Position numbers and translations under genes: made by a program. Shown here in pieces: positions 17,091-26,181 of a DNA stretch of 64,000 nt; within the stretch, counting starts at the first letter, position 1; the number at the start of each line of letters is the position of its first letter. The notes beneath the pieces were generated by a model. It did not search any database, had not been told where the DNA came from, and saw only the letters and a list, made by a program, of their open reading frames with translations. The DNA is taken from assembly GCF_026248685.1 (NCBI RefSeq), contig NZ_CP111040.1, positions 1-64,000 on the forward strand, written 5' to 3'. The stretch is from Haladaptatus caseinilyticus (GTDB lineage: Archaea; Halobacteriota; Halobacteria; Halobacteriales; Haladaptataceae).

Positions 17091-18142
17091 GTGTCACCAC
17101 CACCGGCGGCCGTCTCGTGACGGGAGCGAAGTCGGACGTTGAACACCCTATCGAGGCCCTGCGCGAGCAGGATGAATCCAAGCGAGATGAGGATGATGAG
17201 TGCCATCGGAACGAGGAGCCAGTGAATCTGATCGGGGTTCGTCAAGTCCGCATTGCTGTAGGCCTTGTCCATCATCACGCCCCAATTGAGCGTCGAGTGG
17301 GGGAGGATACCAAGGAAGTACAGGGCGATCGACTCGAAGATGATGTTTCGCGAGCTGTTCGCGAAGTTCACCGAGATGTACGGCATCAGGTTCGAAATGA
17401 TGTCCTTGCGAAGGATACGAGTCTCGGATAAGCCCATGATACGTGAAGCTTCCGTAAACGACTCCTCGCGGATACTCAGCACCTGCGAACGCACGGTTCG
17501 GGCCAACCGTGGCCAGTTGTCGATACCGAGGATGAGTCCGACGACGAGCGGCTGTTCGGGTTGGTAGATGCTCGCCAGCACGATTACCAGTGCGATACCG
17601 GGGATCGTGAGTACGACATCGGTGATCGACATCAACACGTAATCGGTTCGGCCGCCGCGATAACCCGCGACCGTCCCAATAACCGTTCCGAGACAGACCG
17701 AAAGTAATGCACCTGCTAAAATCATCTGCAGCATTGCAGGAGTCGCGTGGACGACCTGTTTCAAAATCGACTTCCCCATCACGCCCGTTCCAAGCGGATA
17801 CTCCCAATTGGTGAATGGCGGGACGAATATCGGCCCTTCCATGACGCTGGCTTCTGGAATGAGGTAGACTCCAACGGTACCCATCACAACGAATCCAAGC
17901 AGGATGAGCGAGCCGAACAGTGCCCGCCAATCGTTGAGCAGAACCGCCACCGGCGCATAGATGCGGCGCTCGAACGTTCTTCGAGCCTTTTCACGCGGTG
18001 TCAGTTCGGGAACGTTCGCTGTCTGTGTGAAAATGCTCTCGTCTACCGGACCGGCGGAACCGGAGTGGCCGCTCGTCCCACCATCCGTGCGTGGGGGCGA
18101 ACAGTCCGAGCCAAGATCGTTTGCGTCATCAGTAGGCTTCAC
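17087..18142 (-). CDS. Opp/Dpp-type ABC transporter permease (OppC-like)
   Basis: An inner-membrane permease of about 351 residues from the GTG at 18142 (364 from the ATG at 18181). I prefer 18142 because TCCCTCCT at 18149-18156 (AGGAGGGA on the coding strand) is six bases upstream. It still overlaps the oppB-like gene by 14 bases. An N-terminal hydrophilic segment precedes the first helix (LFGSLILLGFVVMGTVGVYL), as in OppC/DppC. The EAA-type cytoplasmic loop is TEASRIMGLSETRILRKDI, which docks to the ATPases. The residue pattern matches substrate importers for peptides or oligosaccharides; specificity depends on the lipoprotein encoded at 19756-21708. Confidence 0.9.
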   Translation of the reverse strand: MKPTDDANDLGSDCSPPRTDGGTSGHSGSAGPVDESIFTQTANVPELTPREKARRTFERRIYAPVAVLLNDWRALFGSLILLGFVVMGTVGVYLIPEASVMEGPIFVPPFTNWEYPLGTGVMGKSILKQVVHATPAMLQMILAGALLSVCLGTVIGTVAGYRGGRTDYVLMSITDVVLTIPGIALVIVLASIYQPEQPLVVGLILGIDNWPRLARTVRSQVLSIREESFTEASRIMGLSETRILRKDIISNLMPYISVNFANSSRNIIFESIALYFLGILPHSTLNWGVMMDKAYSNADLTNPDQIHWLLVPMALIILISLGFILLAQGLDRVFNVRLRSRHETAAGGGDT

Positions 18143-19154
18143 GGTCACTCCCTCCTTTGACTCGGGGATCGATGACCCCATACGTCAAGTCCGCAACGAG
18201 AATCCCTAACAGTGTAATGCTGGTGAAGAAGATGAACGCACCCATGATGACCGGATAATCACGATTCAACAGTGCGTTGAACGTTACGAGTCCCATTGCG
18301 GGATAGTTGAAAATCGTCTCCAAGATGATTCCACTTCCGAAGATACTCGCGATACCCATCATGATACTTGTGTAGATGGGTAAGAGCGCGTTCCGACCAA
18401 CGTAGCGAATGGCGATTCGCCCCTGACTGATGCCACGGAGCTGTGCGACCCGAATATAGCCTTCACCCATCTCACGGATACAGTTGCCGCGGAACGCTAA
18501 CGCACCCCCGAATCCCGCGATAAACGACGAGAGGACGGGCAGCGCCGCATGTTTAACGACCCCGATGATGAACGGGAGGTTGAGACCTGGCGTCGTGTTC
18601 GGGTCCATCCGACCGCCACTCGGCAGCCAGCCGAGATAGAACGAGAAGACGATGAGCGAGAGGATGGCGACGATGTAGTACGGAACGGTGGTATTAGCAA
18701 TGGAGAAAATCGTCATTCCGGTGTCGAATTTGCTCCCCTCGTTGTACGCCATGACCGCGCCGAACAGCAAGCTGACGGTAGTCCCGAGCGCAAGTCCGTA
18801 GATGCTGATGAAAATCGACCACGGCATCGCTTCGAACAGGATATCGAAGACAGGTCGGTTTTTGAATATTGACCGTCCAAAATCCTGGTACAGGACGATA
18901 TCCCGCAGATAATGATAGTACGAAACGTACCACGGTTGATTGGGGTCGATTCCGGTGTAGGTCTCGACCATTGCGTTGATACGCGCCATCTGCTGCGGTG
19001 ATGGACTCTCACCCTGCTCTAGCATCTGTTGCATCAGATGGATTTTGACCATCTCGATGGGACCGAATGGGAGCATCCGGTACAGGGCGAACGTTACTGT
19101 CAGTGCGAGGAAAAACACCAGCACTGACTGGCCGATCCGCTTCGAATAATACAT
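18129..19154 (-). CDS. Opp/Dpp-type ABC transporter permease (OppB-like)
   Basis: A 341-residue permease, first gene of the importer operon. I take the ATG at 19154 (MYYSKRIGQSVLVFFL), the classic OppB/DppB start with a first helix directly after a short basic segment; the open frame extends 103 codons further upstream but that part is not OppB-like and overlaps the zinc-ribbon gene. A long external loop follows helix 1, containing DPNQPWYVSYYHYLRD and DFGRSIFKNRPV. The EAA loop is MGEGYIRVAQLRGISQGRI. Transcribed leftwards with oppC, the small membrane protein, oppD and oppF. The lipoprotein gene is a separate unit on the same strand further upstream. Confidence 0.9.
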   Translation of the reverse strand: MYYSKRIGQSVLVFFLALTVTFALYRMLPFGPIEMVKIHLMQQMLEQGESPSPQQMARINAMVETYTGIDPNQPWYVSYYHYLRDIVLYQDFGRSIFKNRPVFDILFEAMPWSIFISIYGLALGTTVSLLFGAVMAYNEGSKFDTGMTIFSIANTTVPYYIVAILSLIVFSFYLGWLPSGGRMDPNTTPGLNLPFIIGVVKHAALPVLSSFIAGFGGALAFRGNCIREMGEGYIRVAQLRGISQGRIAIRYVGRNALLPIYTSIMMGIASIFGSGIILETIFNYPAMGLVTFNALLNRDYPVIMGAFIFFTSITLLGILVADLTYGVIDPRVKGGSDREAY

Positions 19155-19250
19155 CGTGCTACTGTGCTTGTGTTTCTCCCATACCAATAAAGCTATGGGA
19201 GAGATTCTCTGTAACGGTCCATTCATGAGGGCCGACAACCAGATGAGGGT

Positions 19251-19436
19251 ATGACGCTCCTCGAACGGCTTCGAAGCTATCTCGGCGGTGGTACGGACGA
19301 CACCGAAACGTACCAATGCATCAGATGTGGTGGAACATTTGACCGCAAGCACTACGAATGTCCCGACTGCGGTGTTCCACACGTTGTTACGCATACGGGT
19401 GACAGCGACGAGCGGGACGAAACGCTTAATCCCTGA
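19251..19436 (+). CDS. Small zinc-ribbon protein
   Basis: A 61-residue protein with two CxxC knuckles, YQCIRCGG and YECPDCGVP, separated by about a dozen residues, the layout of a rubredoxin-like zinc ribbon. The N-terminus MTLLERLRSYLGGG is a short amphipathic helix. Small zinc-ribbon proteins are abundant in haloarchaea and usually uncharacterised. It is divergent from the oppB-like gene across about 100 bases. No function is assigned. Confidence 0.7.
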   Translation: MTLLERLRSYLGGGTDDTETYQCIRCGGTFDRKHYECPDCGVPHVVTHTGDSDERDETLNP

Positions 19437-19456
19437 CACACGAGTCCATCGAACGG

Positions 19457-19678
19457 ATGTCACACGGCCTTAGCCTCTTCGACTACGTCTGTTCGAACAC
19501 CGATAAGTTTGCCCTGCTGTTCGCCTTTGAGTGTCTTGCCGGAGTCCTCTCGATAGCACTCTTTTTCTGGACGGAACCGGGCACGGCCACGCACGTCATT
19601 TCCCTTCTCAATGCCGTCGGCGCTGGAGCACTCGGAGCGGTGACGGGAGTCGTCCTTCTGAAATGCTATCGGACGTGA
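19457..19678 (+). CDS. Small two-helix membrane protein
   Basis: A 73-residue protein with two predicted transmembrane helices, about 18-38 (FALLFAFECLAGVLSIALFF) and 46-68 (ISLLNAVGAGALGAVTGVVL), and short charged ends. It starts 20 bases after the zinc-ribbon stop and may be co-transcribed. No family is recognised. The hydrophobic pattern supports a real gene, but small size leaves some doubt. Confidence 0.55.
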   Translation: MSHGLSLFDYVCSNTDKFALLFAFECLAGVLSIALFFWTEPGTATHVISLLNAVGAGALGAVTGVVLLKCYRT

Positions 19679-19755
19679 TGGAACAGACAGTAAAATGGAA
19701 GTCGTGATCGAATCTAGTACACTCCGATTCTACTCGGGGTGTGTTTGCTTCTCGG

Positions 19756-21708
19756 TTACTTGGTTTTCGCGCTGACGTGCCCCTTCATCAGGAACTCCAT
19801 CGAGTTCGAGAAGTGTTCCGCCTTTGTCCCCTCCGCGTTCGGGTGGTCATCGGCCTCTGCGGTGGGGAAGTTGAACTTACTCGTGTCACCCCAGAACGCT
19901 CTCGTCTCGTCGTAGAAGCCGATATGTGGAACTTGCCAATTCGTGTACCACATGAGCTTCTTGGTGAGATCTTTGACTTCCTTCGTGGACTGCGTCTGGG
20001 ACATGATGTTGTTCCATTTGACCGGGTTCAACGTTTGTTTCGAACCGCCGTTCCCCTTCTGTCCAACCTTTTTCGGGAACTTCGCTCGGATGGGATGGTT
20101 CAGTTTGTTGCTCCGATCTTGCGAAAGATCGGGCATACTACGGTTTACTTTGCAGTTGCCTTTCGCCTCACTCTTATTCACAATTTCGTCGTACTTCCCG
20201 ATACCTGCCACGCTGAGGGTCGAATACGCATTTGCCGGGTGTGACGTATCGGAGAACCAGTTGACCATGTCGAAGTCGTGTGTGTCCGTCCAGCGTTTCC
20301 AAAAGCCGCTGCTTGACGGGATGACAAGTTTGTTATCGAAACCAAACTCCTTGAGTTTGGGACTCATGTAGTTCCCGATGGTTTCGTAGATGTTCCACGG
20401 CGGGGTCAGATAGGTGAGCCCCTCGACTCGACTACCGTTCGGACCGACCCAGACGTTTCCATCCTTCGAGTAGCCAGCGTTTTCGAGGACCTGTTTCGCT
20501 TTTTGTGGCTTCGAATTGCGTCCGTAGGTGATGAGTTTGTTCCGGAAACCGTCGTCGACCCATTGTTTCGTCGCCTTGGATGACATTCCGGTGACGGTAT
20601 CACGGGATTCGTAGTTCAGGCCCTGTGTGCTTTTGATGACTTGAACGAGTTCATCGTGATCGATGAGGTAGGCGATAGCCCGGCGAACCGGACGGCGGGC
20701 GAGATGTTCGTTGTTCCAGTTCATCGAGAGTTTGACAATGCTGGACGTACCGAACCGATTGAACACGTCCACCTTGCTGCTGGATTTTGCCTGATTTACC
20801 GTCTTGTCACCCATGTCGAGCTGGTCGGCTCTAAGCGACTGAATCGCCTTTTGCTTCTCGGAGATGAGATGCCAGTTGAACGTCTTTAGGTTCGTCCAAT
20901 CGGCTCGGGGGTGATCCTCGTACTTCTCGTGAACGGCGTTAGTTGGCGAAAGTTGTGTTGGCTTCCAGAGACCACAGCCGAGTCCCTTCTCAGTCAGGTC
21001 GTTCAGCGTGATGTTCTCCTCTTCCAGTTCCTTCGTTACCTCCTTGATAGCCTCCTCGCTTCCCGCATCCTCGTACTTCTGCAGCCACGATTTGAAGTAG
21101 TCGTGTTTGACGGCGATAGAAAGGTACGAAGACTTCTGCAGGGACGGATTGGCCGGTCCCGAAAGTTTGTGTTTGAGGGTGTATTTGTCCACGATCTCCC
21201 AGCTATCGTCGGTATTCTCCGGGCCGAGATCCACGCGATAGTCACTGATGAGATACGCCGTATGAAGGTCCTGTGCAGTCACGGGTGTACCATCCCACCA
21301 CGTGTAGTCCTCGTTGAGCTTTATTTCGACTTCACAGCCGTCTCCTTTGATATTGACTTCATCCGCGAGCCAATACATCGGTTTCCCATGGGCGTTGGGA
21401 TACACTGGAGACTCCCACCAGATGTAATCCATCCAAAATTCCGTATTTTTGGTGCTCGTGAACGGGTTGATGTTCGCTTTGCTCGGTTGCCAGCTGACCG
21501 GCGCACGCATATGGAGTTCCGTTGTGACGGGCGTTCCATCGCCGTTCGATGTGTTGGAACTCATCGTTACGTCCGGGTCATTGGGGTTGTTCCCGCCACA
21601 ACCGGCCAGACCAGCCATCGTCGCACTCCCGCCGAGCGCGAGCCATTGTCGTCGTGTCAGGCGGTTCCCCTGTGGATCACCGCTAGAACCGTGGTTGCTG
21701 TTAACCAT
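19756..21708 (-). CDS. ABC importer substrate-binding lipoprotein, family 5 (Opp/Dpp)
   Basis: A 650-residue extracytoplasmic binding protein (SBP family 5). The N-terminus has a Tat signal, RLTRRQWLALGGSATMAG, ending in the lipobox LAGC, so it is exported folded and anchored by lipid. Mature features include YTWWDGTPVTAQDLHTAYL, a standard family 5 motif, and RRPVRRAIAYLIDHDELVQ. I start at the ATG at 21708; longer readings run into non-coding-like sequence. It lies just upstream of the permease/ATPase operon on the same strand, separated by two small genes on the other strand. Family 5 proteins bind peptides, murein peptides or chito-oligosaccharides, so muropeptide or GlcNAc-oligomer binding is plausible here. 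Confidence 0.9.
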   Translation of the reverse strand: MVNSNHGSSGDPQGNRLTRRQWLALGGSATMAGLAGCGGNNPNDPDVTMSSNTSNGDGTPVTTELHMRAPVSWQPSKANINPFTSTKNTEFWMDYIWWESPVYPNAHGKPMYWLADEVNIKGDGCEVEIKLNEDYTWWDGTPVTAQDLHTAYLISDYRVDLGPENTDDSWEIVDKYTLKHKLSGPANPSLQKSSYLSIAVKHDYFKSWLQKYEDAGSEEAIKEVTKELEEENITLNDLTEKGLGCGLWKPTQLSPTNAVHEKYEDHPRADWTNLKTFNWHLISEKQKAIQSLRADQLDMGDKTVNQAKSSSKVDVFNRFGTSSIVKLSMNWNNEHLARRPVRRAIAYLIDHDELVQVIKSTQGLNYESRDTVTGMSSKATKQWVDDGFRNKLITYGRNSKPQKAKQVLENAGYSKDGNVWVGPNGSRVEGLTYLTPPWNIYETIGNYMSPKLKEFGFDNKLVIPSSSGFWKRWTDTHDFDMVNWFSDTSHPANAYSTLSVAGIGKYDEIVNKSEAKGNCKVNRSMPDLSQDRSNKLNHPIRAKFPKKVGQKGNGGSKQTLNPVKWNNIMSQTQSTKEVKDLTKKLMWYTNWQVPHIGFYDETRAFWGDTSKFNFPTAEADDHPNAEGTKAEHFSNSMEFLMKGHVSAKTK

Positions 21709-21808
21709 GCTCGATTTGATATTTAAATGAGAGGGCAAAAATGTTTGGGTTAGTGATTTTACCCTCTTGGACCCAAAACAGTTTGTATTGGGGGAACAGG
21801 TGTGAGGT

Positions 21809-22654
21809 ATGGCTTTCAGCGCAGACAGTCGACATACCGATGTCGCCATCGTCACCGGTGCGGCAAAGGGTATCGGACGTGCCGTTGCGAAACGATTTGC
21901 CGACGCGGACATGACCGTAATTGTTGCAGATGTGGACAACGAGGGCAGCGAGCGGACGGTTGCGGAGATCGAGAACGAAGGCGGCACCGCCGAGTTTGTC
22001 CCGACGGACGTCAGCAATCCAAGCGACGTCGCGACGATGGTCGAAGCGACGATGGAGCGACACGGGAGCGTCGATATTCTCGTGAACAACGCGGGCGGGT
22101 CGTTTGACGATGGAAACGTCGCCGACGTGGCGACCAACACGTGGGATAGAATCATCGATATCAACCTGAAGGGACAGTTCCTCTGTGCCCGGGAAGTACT
22201 CCCGGCGATGGTCGAATCGGGTGGCGGTTCGATGGTTCACATCTCGTCCGTTAACGCGCGACTCGGTATCGGCCTGGTTTCGTATTCCGCCGCGAAAAGC
22301 GGTATTCTCGCGCTTTCTCGGCTCGTGGCGACCCAGTACGGCAGACACGGCGTTCGCTCGAACGCGATCTGCCCGGGAAGCATCATCACTGATGCATCGA
22401 GCGAGAAGCTGACGACCGAGGGACCGGTTCGAGAGGAATGGATAAACCAGTATCCTGTCGGTCGATTCGGTCGCCCCGAAGACGTGGCCGCTGCTGCATT
22501 TTATCTGACGTCCGAAGAAGCATCGTTCGTTACCGGCACCGAGCTCGTCGTCGATGGCGGCCTCACCGCCGGACTCGACCAGCAGTTGGAGACGATGATG
22601 TACGATATCGACGAACCGCCGACGCGTCACCACGAGAGCGACCAGGGCGAATGA
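21809..22654 (+). CDS. Short-chain dehydrogenase/reductase
   Basis: A 281-residue classical SDR that oxidises or reduces a hydroxyl/keto group with NAD(P). The cofactor motif is VTGAAKGIGRAVAKR, with Asp in VADVDNEG suggesting NAD preference. NNAG is at DILVNNAGG, the catalytic serine in VHISSVN, and the YxxxK pair in YSAAKSG. The C-terminus extends about 25 residues beyond the usual end. Divergent from the lipoprotein gene and followed by GNAT and AnmK genes on the same strand. Its substrate is unknown; a sugar or lactate-derived alcohol would fit the context. Confidence 0.88.
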   Translation: MAFSADSRHTDVAIVTGAAKGIGRAVAKRFADADMTVIVADVDNEGSERTVAEIENEGGTAEFVPTDVSNPSDVATMVEATMERHGSVDILVNNAGGSFDDGNVADVATNTWDRIIDINLKGQFLCAREVLPAMVESGGGSMVHISSVNARLGIGLVSYSAAKSGILALSRLVATQYGRHGVRSNAICPGSIITDASSEKLTTEGPVREEWINQYPVGRFGRPEDVAAAAFYLTSEEASFVTGTELVVDGGLTAGLDQQLETMMYDIDEPPTRHHESDQGE

Positions 22655-22708
22655 AACGTCGGTTCGGGGAGTGGAATTATAAGTAGCGGTGGGAGAAACA
22701 GCGGAAGG

Positions 22709-23701
22709 ATGACCGCCGAGTTCCGCCAACTGACCGACTACGATAGCATTCGTGTCGGCATCGACTGCTGGAATCGCACCTATCCGTCCTTCGCCATCCC
22801 GGGGCGGGTAGCGGTACAGAACGTCTTTGCCCCCTTCACCGGGGTCGATGTAACGGCATGGGGTGGTTTCGAGGACAATACGCTCGTGGCGTTCGCGCTC
22901 GGAAAGCGGCTTACGACGTCGATTCCCGAATATACGGGTTCCGAACAGGGATGGATAAGTCTGTTCGCTGTGGATCCGGCAGTCGAGAATCGAACCAATG
23001 TTTCTCAAAAACTGCTCGCGACGGTCGAGCGCGACATGACGGATTTTGGCGTCTCCCGACTCCGTTTTGGCGGTGACCCCGGGCATTTCCTCCCCGGTGT
23101 CCCGACCGAGCTGGACGACCTTCGGAAGACGCTCCGTCAAAACGGGTTCGGCATCGACAGGACGTTTCACGACCTCCGAGGTACCCTCACGGAATACGAA
23201 TCACCCCCACGAATCGCCGACGTTGCCGACTCGTGGCCGGAGTTGGCGCTCGAACGGGTCGGAGCGGACGCGAAACCCCTTCTCGAATTCCTGTCCGACC
23301 AGTTCCCGGGTCGCTGGAGCTACGAGGCGGAGAACTTCGTCCGTGTTCCTGGTGGGGCTTCGGAGTACTGGCTCCTCCGAAACGAGGGAGAAACGGTCGG
23401 CTTCGCCCGGACGAACACGCCGAATTCAGCGTATCGCGGTGGGAACGTCAACTGGGCGGACCGACTCGACGGAACCGTCTGCGGACTTGGCCCGCTCGGC
23501 GTTCACGAATCGTATCGCGGTCGTGGATGGGGACTCTGGTTGGTCGCGTCGCTCACCGAACGCTATCGCGACGCGGGATACGACCACATGATCATCGACT
23601 GGACCGACCTCGCCGAATACTACGGTAAGCTCGGCTTCGAACCGTGGCTCACCTACGAAACGGTCACGAAAGAACTGCGGGCGACAAAGGGGGCGGCGTG
23701 A
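22709..23701 (+). CDS. GNAT N-acetyltransferase, probably two-domain
   Basis: A 330-residue protein with GNAT features at both ends. The C-terminal half has the acetyl-CoA pyrophosphate loop GVHESYRGRGWGLWLVASL (the R/Q-x-x-G-x-G/A type) followed by YYGKLGFEPW. The N-terminal half (ISLFAVDPAVENRTNVSQKLL) looks like a degenerate copy. TATA-like AATTATAAG at about 22675-22683 precedes the ATG by 30 nt. Its TGA overlaps the GTG start of anmK, so the two are translationally coupled and probably act together. It might acetylate an amino sugar or peptide-derived amine, or protect against toxic amines. The exact role is unknown. Confidence 0.8.
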   Translation: MTAEFRQLTDYDSIRVGIDCWNRTYPSFAIPGRVAVQNVFAPFTGVDVTAWGGFEDNTLVAFALGKRLTTSIPEYTGSEQGWISLFAVDPAVENRTNVSQKLLATVERDMTDFGVSRLRFGGDPGHFLPGVPTELDDLRKTLRQNGFGIDRTFHDLRGTLTEYESPPRIADVADSWPELALERVGADAKPLLEFLSDQFPGRWSYEAENFVRVPGGASEYWLLRNEGETVGFARTNTPNSAYRGGNVNWADRLDGTVCGLGPLGVHESYRGRGWGLWLVASLTERYRDAGYDHMIIDWTDLAEYYGKLGFEPWLTYETVTKELRATKGAA

Positions 23702-24870
23702 ACGAGCGCATCGTTATCGGCCTCATGTCCGGAACGTCACTGGATGGCGTCGATGCGGCCTGTTGTCGAATTCGAAGCGATGGGAACGACAGTCCAGACT
23801 ACGATGTGTCCGTCGAGTCGTTCGTCACGCGTTCGTATGACCCACCACTCCGCGAGCGAATCGAAAAGGTGTGCACCGACGAGGGATCCGTCGCGGAGGT
23901 GTGTACCCTGAACGTTACGCTCGGAACGGTTTTCGCGGATGCGGCTGTTGCGGCCGCCACGGCCGCGAACATCGATATAGAGAATGTAAACGCCATCGGG
24001 TCACACGGCCAAACAGTCCGGCACGAACCGATACCGAAAGCGATGCCCGTTGGTGACGAGCGTCTCCGTTCGACGCTCCAAATTGGGGACGGGAGTCTTA
24101 TCGCCGAACGAACCGGTATTACGACGATTTCCGACTTCCGCACCGCCGACATTGCAGTCGGCGGACATGGTGCCCCCCTTGTACCGTTCGCCGACCTCGC
24201 CCTACTTGCCGACGATGAGTCGTTCCAGATCGCTCAGAACATCGGTGGAATCGCAAACTGTACAGCGTTGCCACCCGAAGCGAGTCGAGAGAACGTCACA
24301 GCATTCGACACGGGTCCCGGCAATATGGTTATTGATGGCGTCGTCCAACGGTTGACCGACGGCGAACGGACGTACGATCGAGATGGAGAAATCGCTCGGA
24401 ACGGAACGGTCAGCGACGCGATTCTCAAAACTGCGATGGACAAGCACTACTTCCATACTGCGCCTCCGAAATCGACCGGGAGGGAAGAGTTTGGTCGTGC
24501 GTACGTTCGAGAGTTCATCGACATCTGTCGCGAGCAAAATCTTCCCGACGAAGATATCGTCGCGACAGCGACCGCGCTGACGGCCCGATCGATCGCTGCT
24601 GCGTACCGCAAATTCCTCCCGCAGATGCCGGACGAAGTCGTCGTCTCCGGCGGTGGAGCGTTCAATTCTACGCTCATCGAGATGCTCGACGCGGAGGTGA
24701 ACGGTCCGGTAACAACGATCGATGAATATGGCATCGGTGCCGACGCGAAGGAAGCCGTCGCGTTCGCCCTACTCGCCACAGCAGCACTCGATGGGGTTCC
24801 AAATAATGTTCCCAGCGCGACCGGTGCCGCCCGCCCGGTCGTCATGGGAAAGCGTTGTCCACCGACCTGA
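23698..24870 (+). CDS. anmK: Anhydro-N-acetylmuramic acid kinase
   Basis: A 390-residue AnmK-family kinase, which in bacteria opens the 1,6-anhydro ring of anhMurNAc while phosphorylating it to MurNAc-6-phosphate during cell-wall recycling. Diagnostic motifs are all present: MSGTSLDGVDAA, GSHGQTVRHEP, ADIAVGGHGAPLVPF (the Asp is the likely base), QNIGGIAN, FDTGPGNMVID and VSGGGAFN. I take the GTG at 23698, which overlaps the GNAT stop (GTGA) and leaves the MSGTS strand near residue 9 as in relatives. Archaea have no murein, so the substrate must come from bacteria or the enzyme must act on a related sugar. Confidence 0.93.
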   Translation: MNERIVIGLMSGTSLDGVDAACCRIRSDGNDSPDYDVSVESFVTRSYDPPLRERIEKVCTDEGSVAEVCTLNVTLGTVFADAAVAAATAANIDIENVNAIGSHGQTVRHEPIPKAMPVGDERLRSTLQIGDGSLIAERTGITTISDFRTADIAVGGHGAPLVPFADLALLADDESFQIAQNIGGIANCTALPPEASRENVTAFDTGPGNMVIDGVVQRLTDGERTYDRDGEIARNGTVSDAILKTAMDKHYFHTAPPKSTGREEFGRAYVREFIDICREQNLPDEDIVATATALTARSIAAAYRKFLPQMPDEVVVSGGGAFNSTLIEMLDAEVNGPVTTIDEYGIGADAKEAVAFALLATAALDGVPNNVPSATGAARPVVMGKRCPPT

Positions 24871-25405
24871 GCGACCCACACGTTTTCGAACGGTCGATAT
24901 CTCACCGTAGCCCGGTCTCAACGGTAGGTTGTTTTCGACTCCGTAAAAGCCATATACAGTGATGTATCGACAAGCAGTGCTCCGCCATTCAGGGTTCGTC
25001 TTCATTCGTCAGCCGTTCAGAAGGTTTCGAACGAACCGAATCAAACGTTCATTCATCGTTAAATTAGGAAAAATGCGAACTGTAACGAGGGATGGCATAC
25101 GACCCATCAAACAGACCATTACATCCATAGTATCGTAATGGATATCGAATGTCGTCGAGTCCACCATTCTGCAGAGAGAAGTGGTAATACTTGCGTTTAG
25201 AGCATGGTTTCTACTCTATCGAAACGGTGAGTCCCGATTATGAAAGTCCCATACACAACGAATTTTGGAAATTAACGTGTCTCGTGGCTTCTCCCGGTCG
25301 TTTCTGCTGAGCCGAAATTGATTACAAGACAGATGAAGGGTGAGAAACAGTTCCAGAAATTCGAACCGAGCGGCACTCTAATGGGAAAATGTGGACGAGA
25401 AGAAG
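24871..25405. other. Intergenic gap without a visible gene
   Basis: About 535 bases between the convergent anmK and HAD genes. I find no open frame with coding character, no tRNA and no long repeat. It contains several AT-rich patches but no strong TATA box followed by an ORF. The gap is unusually long for a convergent pair and might hold a small RNA or a decayed gene, neither of which I can support. Confidence 0.4.
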
Positions 25406-26086
25406 CTACGAATCCGCTGTGACACCCGGGAGGTCGGGGAGGACTGTGAGTGACGTTACCTCGTAGGTCGGATCTTCGGGAAGATCGTATTCCGTTCGAT
25501 GCGACCGGCGAACGAACACCGAATCGAGACCAGCGGCGTGGGCAGCACGAACGTCACATGCACTATCCCCGACGTACAATCCGTCCGTTACGTCGAGGTC
25601 CGCCATTGCGCGTTCGAGATAGTACGTGTCCGGCTTCGTTCGTTCGAATCCTTCGACCGTCGGTTTGCGGCCGTATACCGTCTCGAAAAGGTGAGCAAAC
25701 TCGAAATATTCGAGCATGTATTCGACGGTTGCGTGTTGGTTGCTGCTGATAACACCCATTGCGTGGTGTTCAGCGAGGTCAAAAAGAACCGAACAATCGT
25801 CGTATGGTACTCGCTCGCCACAATCCATCATTCCACATTGAAGGCTCGACGTGTTTGCTTCGCGCTCCGGCCAAAACCTGGTGAAGTCGACGCCGAGATT
25901 ATCACACACGCGACGCATATCCTCGATCGTCGCACCCGCGATAAACGCGTCTACGTCGGCAGTCGATGGAGAAATGCCAAACGCATCGAACGTCTCCTCG
26001 ACAGCCTGCCGATAGGCGGTCGGATGCTCCGGATGGAAGTCGAGAAGGACGCCATCGACATCGAACAACAGCGAATCATACGTCAT
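25406..26086 (-). CDS. HAD-superfamily phosphatase (phosphoglycolate-phosphatase/MupP-like)
   Basis: A 226-residue HAD subfamily IA hydrolase. Motif I is LFDVDGVLLDF (nucleophile and acid aspartates), motif II GVISSNQHATV, the lysine in ERTKPDTYYLERA, and motif IV YVGDSACDVRAAHAAGL. The ATG at 26086 begins directly at MTYDSLLFDVDG; the open frame extends nine codons upstream. It is divergent from the AmiE-like gene. Bacterial MupP, a HAD phosphatase of similar size, removes the 6-phosphate of MurNAc-6-P made by AnmK. A similar role here is attractive because of the neighbourhood, but HAD substrates cannot be read from sequence. Confidence 0.85.
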   Translation of the reverse strand: MTYDSLLFDVDGVLLDFHPEHPTAYRQAVEETFDAFGISPSTADVDAFIAGATIEDMRRVCDNLGVDFTRFWPEREANTSSLQCGMMDCGERVPYDDCSVLFDLAEHHAMGVISSNQHATVEYMLEYFEFAHLFETVYGRKPTVEGFERTKPDTYYLERAMADLDVTDGLYVGDSACDVRAAHAAGLDSVFVRRSHRTEYDLPEDPTYEVTSLTVLPDLPGVTADS

Positions 26087-26181
26087 TGTGTTGTTTATTC
26101 CGTGTGAAGTCACAAATAGATTGTTCTCCCATGTTCGACAGGCAGAGTAGTTAAGACGGTTCGCAACCCTCGTTCAGCGGA

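Noticed and set aside
19155-19463. N-terminal 103-codon extension of the OppB-like permease
   Set aside because: OppB proteins begin directly before helix 1, and the extension overlaps the divergent zinc-ribbon gene.
21701-23170. Long open frame on the minus strand opposite the SDR and GNAT genes
   Set aside because: The plus strand encodes two proteins with intact catalytic motifs over the same bases; the minus frame has Arg-rich, non-acidic composition unlike haloarchaeal proteins.
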